From the NCBI GenBank assembly GCA_002313925.1, contig DCAZ01000105.1:6334-24568 (forward strand): DNA of 18,235 bases. The letters are read 5' to 3'. The position numbers and the translations under genes were made by a program. This stretch comes from Gemmatimonadales bacterium UBA1120. Lineage in GTDB: Bacteria > Gemmatimonadota > Gemmatimonadetes > Longimicrobiales > Gaopeijiaceae. Below the pieces are notes generated by a model that did not search any database, was not told the origin of the DNA, and was given only the letters and a program-made list of their open reading frames with translations. Numbering within the stretch: position 1 is the stretch's first letter; each line of letters opens with the position of its first letter. This document shows positions 13,569-18,235 of this stretch, one piece after another.

Positions 13569-16217
13569 ATGGGCTCCTCGAGTCTACTTTCACGTATGAC
13601 CCCGGCGGACACACCCCTGATGCGGCAGTGGCGAGAAGCGAAGGCAGATCATGCCGATTCGCTGCTATTCTTCCGTGTTGGTGACTTTTATGAACTGTTC
13701 CATGACGACGCTGAAGAGGGCGCAAGGCTACTGGGCCTGACCCTCACATCACGGAACAACGGGGCTGCCGCTGGAGTGCCCTTGGCGGGGATCCCTGCCA
13801 AGGCGCTTGACGAATACCTATCAAAGCTCGTGAGGTTGGGCCGACGCGTTGCGATATGCGACCAAGTTGAAGACCCCGCGGAAGCGAAGGGGATTGTCCG
13901 GCGAGAAGTCACAGAGATGATTACACCTGGGACTGTGCTCGCCGACTCACTCCTAATGAAGCACCGGAATAACTTCTTGGTGGCTCTCGTTGACGCGGGG
14001 ACGGACTCCTTCGGTATGGCCGTCTTGGACGTATCAACGGGTGAAATGTCTGCACAGCTCGTTCCCGCCAGTGAACTTCGTGCCGAACTTGGGCGGCTGG
14101 AGCCTTCAGAACTGCTCTTGCCTTACTCGCTTGAAACTTCGGACCAGTTGACCTGGGCGGCTGAGCCATCCATTCCTCGAACTCTGCGTGCGGACTGGAT
14201 GTTCGACGTAGACCTCTCAACGGACGCCCTCCTGAGTTTTTTCGGAGTCCATTCACTTGATGGCTTTGGATTTCAATCTGAAGATCAATCGCTCGTGCGG
14301 GTTTCTGGGGCGCTTGTTCAGTACTTAAAAGAGATTCGCCCTGCGGGCGTGTCACACCTGAAACCGCCTCGGATTCGCCGTCCTGGCCAGATCATGCTTC
14401 TCGATGAGATGACTCGAAAAAATCTCGAGTTGATTGAGCCTCTTCGCACTGGAGAAAAAGGGGGTGCATTACTCGATGTCCTCGATGTCACTACGACACC
14501 CATGGGTGGACGGCTTCTGCGTCGTTGGGTGCTAGAGCCGCTTATTCACATTGAGGACATCTGTGTTCGACACGGAGCGGTGGAGGAGTTCGTAGAGCGC
14601 CCTGACGTCAGAAGGCAGATTCGAGGATCCCTTTCTGGCATTACAGATCTTGAGCGGCTAGCGGGCAAGGTCGGTACGGGGCGAGTCACACCACGGGATC
14701 TCGCAGGGCTAGGGAGATCTCTTGAGCAGCTCCCTGAGATTCAGGCTGCAGGTATTGAAGCAAAAGATTCCATGATTCGTGAATGTGCGGTCGACAAGGA
14801 CTGTTTGGAGGACGTATCCGCGCTGTTGAAAAGGGCGATTTCAGATGACCCGCCGGCGACCCTCCAGGAGGGGGGAGTCGTCAAAAAGGGCTGGTCCGAG
14901 GATTTGGACGAGCTTCGTGCAGTCAGAGACGGGGCACGGGACTTCATAGCAAGTCTCCAGGTTCGTGAGCGTGAAAGAACCGGGGTCGCATCTCTGAAGG
15001 TTGGTTTCAACAAAGTCTTTGGTTACTACCTCGAAGTTACTCGAGCAAACCTAGACAAGGTGCCTGTTGACTATGTCAGGAAGCAGACACTCGCGAACGC
15101 TGAACGTTACTTCACTCCTGAGCTCAAAGAATGGGAAGAGAAAGTTTTCGGAGCAGAGGACCGAATTTCGCATTTGGAGGCTGAGCTTTTTAGTGATATC
15201 CGAGGGCGTGTCGCCATGGAGATCGGTCGGCTCCAAGACACCGCTGCGAGAATCGCGACGCTAGATGTGCTGGTAAGCTTCGCAGAAATCGCAGCCAGCC
15301 AAAATTATGTGCGGCCTGAGATCCACTCGGGTTTTGAGCTCGAACTTGTAGCTAGTCGACATCCTGTCGTAGAGACGATGATGCCCCGTGAGAAGTTCAT
15401 TCCGAACGACATTTGCCTTAACGAGAATGGATGGATCGTCGTGTTAACAGGACCAAACATGGCAGGTAAAAGCACCGTGCTCAGGCAAGTCGGATTAATT
15501 CAACTCTTAGCTCAGATTGGATCTTTCGTACCTGCGGACCAGGCCAGAATACCGGTAGCGGATCGCATATTCACTCGTGTTGGCGCCTCCGATAACCTGG
15601 CACGCGGTCAGTCAACGTTCATGGTAGAAATGAGCGAGACCGCAGCGATCGTCCATGGAGCCACTGAAATGAGTCTGGTCTTGCTCGATGAAATTGGTCG
15701 GGGGACTTCCACGTATGATGGCGTGTCGATTGCGTGGTCCGTCACTGAATATCTGCACGAAGAACTAGGCTCGAAAACCATTTTTGCCACGCACTACCAT
15801 GAGTTGACCCAACTAGGCGATCTGCTTCCCGGTGTGAAGAATATGAATGTCTTGGTTCGAGAAGTTGGATCGGATATCGTGTTTCTGCGCCGACTACTAG
15901 AGGGGGGTGCAGATCGTTCATATGGGATCCAGGTTGCCCGTCTTGCTGGCTTGCCTGACACGATCGTAGCACGTGCGCAGGAACTCCTTGTGGAATTGGA
16001 GGGAACACACACGGGTGGCGGAGAAGGCCTCGGGAGGCATGGTATTCATCGTCCAGGATCGGAAACTGCGCCGGACCAGCTATCGATGTTTCGGGCAGAT
16101 CACCCTGCCTTGATTCGCTTGCGCGGGATGGATCCAGATGATTTGACTCCCCGGGACGCCCTGGAACTCCTGTATCAATTGAGGGCAGTTGCACACGGAG
16201 TCGAGAACACCGAATGA
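13569..16217 (+). CDS. mutS: DNA mismatch repair protein MutS
   Basis: Recognises base mismatches and starts methyl-independent or MutL-dependent repair. At 882 residues it is of MutS1 length. Features in order: TPLMRQW and the mismatch-wedge motif DFYELF (F40-x-E42); connector and core lever segments, including VTTTPMGGRLLRRWVLEPL and a clamp with LKVGFNKVFGYYLEVTRAN; then the ATPase with Walker A GPNMAGKST (about 628-636), Walker B LVLLDEIGRGTSTYDG (D707, E708) and TIFATHYHEL. The C-terminal tail ends DALELLYQLR, as in dimer/tetramer-forming MutS. The ATG at 13569 is chosen. A TTG at 13563 and an ATG at 13596 are also possible, and none has a strong Shine-Dalgarno. The stop overlaps the next gene (ATGA). 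Confidence 0.96.
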   Translation: MGSSSLLSRMTPADTPLMRQWREAKADHADSLLFFRVGDFYELFHDDAEEGARLLGLTLTSRNNGAAAGVPLAGIPAKALDEYLSKLVRLGRRVAICDQVEDPAEAKGIVRREVTEMITPGTVLADSLLMKHRNNFLVALVDAGTDSFGMAVLDVSTGEMSAQLVPASELRAELGRLEPSELLLPYSLETSDQLTWAAEPSIPRTLRADWMFDVDLSTDALLSFFGVHSLDGFGFQSEDQSLVRVSGALVQYLKEIRPAGVSHLKPPRIRRPGQIMLLDEMTRKNLELIEPLRTGEKGGALLDVLDVTTTPMGGRLLRRWVLEPLIHIEDICVRHGAVEEFVERPDVRRQIRGSLSGITDLERLAGKVGTGRVTPRDLAGLGRSLEQLPEIQAAGIEAKDSMIRECAVDKDCLEDVSALLKRAISDDPPATLQEGGVVKKGWSEDLDELRAVRDGARDFIASLQVRERERTGVASLKVGFNKVFGYYLEVTRANLDKVPVDYVRKQTLANAERYFTPELKEWEEKVFGAEDRISHLEAELFSDIRGRVAMEIGRLQDTAARIATLDVLVSFAEIAASQNYVRPEIHSGFELELVASRHPVVETMMPREKFIPNDICLNENGWIVVLTGPNMAGKSTVLRQVGLIQLLAQIGSFVPADQARIPVADRIFTRVGASDNLARGQSTFMVEMSETAAIVHGATEMSLVLLDEIGRGTSTYDGVSIAWSVTEYLHEELGSKTIFATHYHELTQLGDLLPGVKNMNVLVREVGSDIVFLRRLLEGGADRSYGIQVARLAGLPDTIVARAQELLVELEGTHTGGGEGLGRHGIHRPGSETAPDQLSMFRADHPALIRLRGMDPDDLTPRDALELLYQLRAVAHGVENTE

Positions 16218-16609
16218 AATCCACCGAAGACTTTTGTTTGCAAAGGAGAACGCTAGGGGGCTTCGTAATTCTTGGAATGCTTGTTGCAGCGTTCTCGTGC
16301 GGTGGGGAAAGCGAAATTGAACAACCGATACCACTACTAGAAGAGATGACGATTGATTACCCGCTAAGCCTGTGGGATCAAGCTATAGAGGGTGAAACGT
16401 TGCTAAGGGTGCGAGTTACCGAAGGAGGTTCTGTCGACTCTGTGGAGATCTTCGAATCCTCTGGTTACTCCGCTTTCGATTCTGCAGCGGTTGCTGGAGC
16501 AATAGACCTACGGTTTAATCCGGCTAACCAAGATGGGGAGAGTATTGAGGTATGGGTGACGTTGCCTGTTCAGTTCTCTAAGCGTCCCTCGCCTGATAAC
16601 AAAAATTAG
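16214..16609 (+). CDS. Small lipoprotein with TonB C-terminal-like domain
   Basis: A 131-residue predicted lipoprotein. After an unusually long, charged N-region comes a hydrophobic stretch (GFVILGMLVAAFSC) with Cys29 at the lipobox-like AFSC. The rest, about 45-122, is a TonB_C-like domain: YPLSLWDQAIEGETLLRVRV, then GSVDSVEIFESSGYSAFDSAA, then LRFNPANQ and WVTLPVQF. These motifs (SSGy..fD.aA, F.PA) are typical of energy-transducing TonB-family ends, but a full TonB would have an N-terminal transmembrane anchor and a Pro-rich linker, both missing here. It may act as an adaptor in the envelope rather than as an energiser. Its start overlaps the mutS stop by 4 nt. Confidence 0.86.
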   Translation: MKSTEDFCLQRRTLGGFVILGMLVAAFSCGGESEIEQPIPLLEEMTIDYPLSLWDQAIEGETLLRVRVTEGGSVDSVEIFESSGYSAFDSAAVAGAIDLRFNPANQDGESIEVWVTLPVQFSKRPSPDNKN

Positions 16610-16652
16610 TGTCCTATCCAACTTTATAGGGGTTACGAAAGCCTTGTCTCCA

Positions 16653-18038
16653 ATGTCTGAACGCCACAGGGAGCCATACGACAGTGTACTAGATCTGATT
16701 GGATGGACACCTATGGTACGGTTAAGCTCAGTTGTTGATGGTGCTCGCACGCCGGTCTATGTGAAACTGGAGTTCATGGGCCCGGGGGGCTCGATCAAAG
16801 ACCGTATTGGTCTTGCAATGATTGAGGCAGCTGAGAGGGAGGGGACTCTCAAGGCGGGTGGGACGGTCGTCGAAGCTACTGGAGGTAACACTGGGCTCGC
16901 TCTCGCGATGGCGGCTTCGCTCAAGGGATATCGTTGCATTTGTACGATGCCAGATAAGATGAGCAGTGAAAAGGTCAAACTCTTGCGTGCCTTTGGAGCG
17001 GAGGTGGTCATCACGCCTACGGCAGTGCCTCCTGACCATCCTGATCACTATCTCCAGAAAGCACGTGCTATAACAGCTGCGACTCCGGGTGCCGTGATGG
17101 CAGATCAGTTTTACAACGAGGCAAATCCGCAGATCCATTATGAGACAACAGGGCGGGAGATTTGGGAACAGAGTGGGGGGCGGGTTACCCATTTCGTGGC
17201 TTCTGCCGGGACAGGGGGCACCATCACAGGTGTTGGACGTTACCTAAAGGAAAAGAACCCGGCTGTCCGCATAGTCGGTATTGATCCTGAGGGCTCTATA
17301 ACTGCTCCGTTCTTCAATACCGGAGAAGTAGGAGAGAGCACTCCTTACAAAGTTGAAGGCATTGGTAATGACAAGATTCCTGGAACACTGGATCTTGATG
17401 TCGTTGACGACTATAGAGTTCTCCCGGACCAAGCAGCGTTTGCGATGGCAAGGAGAATGACACGCGAGGAGGGGTTATTTGCGGGTGGCTCAGCAGGTCT
17501 CATGGTTCACGGAGCCATCGAGTTAGCTAAGCAAATTGATGATCCAGATGCTTTCGTCGTTTCGCTAGTTTGTGACTGGGGTGAACGCTACCTGAGCAAG
17601 GTCTATGATGATGAATGGATGCGTGAGAATGGCTTCCTTGAGAGATCCAGGCATACAACGGCTCGTGACCTTATCGACAAGAAAATTTCTGATGCGCCAG
17701 AGCTGATCACAGTAGAACCGGGAACATCGATACGGATTGCTTTGTCAACGATTACTGCGCATGACATCGGCCAACTGCCGGTTGTCTCCGATGGCTCTTG
17801 TGTAGGGTCGGTTACAGAAACAAGTCTAATGAGCCAAGTACTAGTGGATACTGCGCTGCTCGACAGGCCTGTCGATAGTGTGATGGCCCCTCCATTCCCA
17901 GTGATCGCTGATCATGTCGACTCTGAGGAAGTAAGGACTCTTCTTACGCGGGGTAATGCGGCCTGTCTGGTGAGTACAAACGGCCAGCTTGTGGGTATCG
18001 TCACACGTTATGACGTCGTGAGAGCCTTAACCGCATGA
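16653..18038 (+). CDS. Cystathionine beta-synthase with C-terminal CBS domains
   Basis: Fold-type II PLP enzyme, 461 residues, predicted to condense serine (or O-acetylserine) with homocysteine in reverse transsulfuration. Catalytic part (about 10-320): GWTPMVRLS, GGSIKDRIG with the PLP Lys (K49), EATGGNTGLALA, ASAGTGGTITGVGRYLK for the PLP phosphate, VEGIGNDKIPGTLD and EEGLFAGGSAG. The last four resemble cystathionine beta-synthase more than plain cysteine synthase. The C-terminal pair of CBS motifs (about 340-461: ARDLIDKK, LPVVSDGSCVGSVTETSLM, DSVMAPPFPVI, LVGIVTRYDVVRALT) probably binds adenosyl ligands and regulates activity. No heme-binding N-terminus is present. The ATG at 16653 is preferred over the TTG at 16644; the ribosome binding site is weak. 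The TGA overlaps the next ATG. Confidence 0.93.
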   Translation: MSERHREPYDSVLDLIGWTPMVRLSSVVDGARTPVYVKLEFMGPGGSIKDRIGLAMIEAAEREGTLKAGGTVVEATGGNTGLALAMAASLKGYRCICTMPDKMSSEKVKLLRAFGAEVVITPTAVPPDHPDHYLQKARAITAATPGAVMADQFYNEANPQIHYETTGREIWEQSGGRVTHFVASAGTGGTITGVGRYLKEKNPAVRIVGIDPEGSITAPFFNTGEVGESTPYKVEGIGNDKIPGTLDLDVVDDYRVLPDQAAFAMARRMTREEGLFAGGSAGLMVHGAIELAKQIDDPDAFVVSLVCDWGERYLSKVYDDEWMRENGFLERSRHTTARDLIDKKISDAPELITVEPGTSIRIALSTITAHDIGQLPVVSDGSCVGSVTETSLMSQVLVDTALLDRPVDSVMAPPFPVIADHVDSEEVRTLLTRGNAACLVSTNGQLVGIVTRYDVVRALTA

Positions 18039-18235
18039 GAATAGCAGTCCTGATGGGAGGGGTTTCTGATGAGCGAGAGGTATCGCTGTCATCTGGGGTC
18101 CAGGTTGCAAGTGCTCTTCGTAATATGGGTCATAAAGTCGTCGCAGTGGACACCGTGAGGGGATCTTTAGATGAGGCCGAAGAGGCTCTCTTACTTAAAG
18201 CGGGGGTGGGCGCATTACCTCCACTAGTCGGAGAA
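18035..18235 (+). CDS. ddl: D-alanine--D-alanine ligase, 5' part
   Basis: The first 67 codons of an ATP-grasp ligase that makes the D-Ala-D-Ala dipeptide for peptidoglycan. The visible part is the N-terminal domain with the diagnostic VLMGGVSDEREVSLSSG (about 5-21), followed by a helix QVASALRNMGHKVVAVD. The gene runs off the window edge, so the ATP-binding and catalytic residues cannot be checked. It begins inside the stop of the cystathionine beta-synthase gene (ATGA overlap). Confidence 0.88.
   Translation, partial: MRIAVLMGGVSDEREVSLSSGVQVASALRNMGHKVVAVDTVRGSLDEAEEALLLKAGVGALPPLVGE

Noticed and set aside
15742..16224. 160-residue minus-strand open frame opposite mutS
   Set aside because: It lies wholly over the conserved mutS ATPase and tail, has no recognisable domain, and is explained as an antisense shadow.

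Overview
The window is about 18.2 kb of compact bacterial chromosome with mid-range GC by eye, 16 protein genes, and no rRNA, tRNA, CRISPR array or insertion sequence that I can see. The organism appears diderm. The evidence is lipoprotein signals, a TonB-like C-terminal protein, a SPOR-domain protein and paired M16 proteases. The mix of a secreted M28 peptidase, an M16 pair and a zinc-binding anti-sigma factor fits Gemmatimonadota or a related, possibly marine, lineage. That placement is inference only.

Left part (1-5797), short gene clusters in both orientations: a secreted M28 metallopeptidase (+); a small STAS-like protein (-); a likely three-gene + unit made of a secreted protein of unknown function, an iodotyrosine-deiodinase-like flavoprotein and an ArsC/Spx-like thioredoxin-fold protein; then a - pair made of a class I/II aminotransferase overlapping a lipoprotein gene of unknown function. 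The main discovery is in the ArsC-like gene. Its first redox position is an in-frame TGA (3574-3576), giving U-x-x-C, and a perfect 6-bp hairpin follows at the distance expected of a bacterial SECIS element. TGA is an ordinary stop for many neighbouring genes, so this looks like selenocysteine and not a changed genetic code. A standard gene caller would report only a C-terminal fragment lacking the active site.

Right part (5931-18235), one long + block: phosphoglycerate mutase gpmI, an M16 catalytic/non-catalytic protease pair, an ECF sigma factor, two tandem hairpins, its membrane anti-sigma factor, holA, a SPOR-domain secreted protein, mutS, a TonB-C-like lipoprotein, a cystathionine beta-synthase with CBS domains, and the first 67 codons of a D-Ala-D-Ala ligase. 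Most neighbours overlap by 4 nt (ATGA or TTGA) or lie close together, so they are probably co-transcribed in sub-operons. Breaks at 10117-10284 and 10939-11067 carry regulatory-looking sequence: a sigma-54-like promoter and two strong hairpins. Functions combine central metabolism (gpmI, CBS), envelope biology (M16 pair, SPOR, TonB-C, ddl), stress signalling (sigma/anti-sigma) and replication/repair (holA, mutS).

No gene-free stretch exceeds 300 bases. The largest gaps are 1-185, 2064-2242 and 10117-10284.
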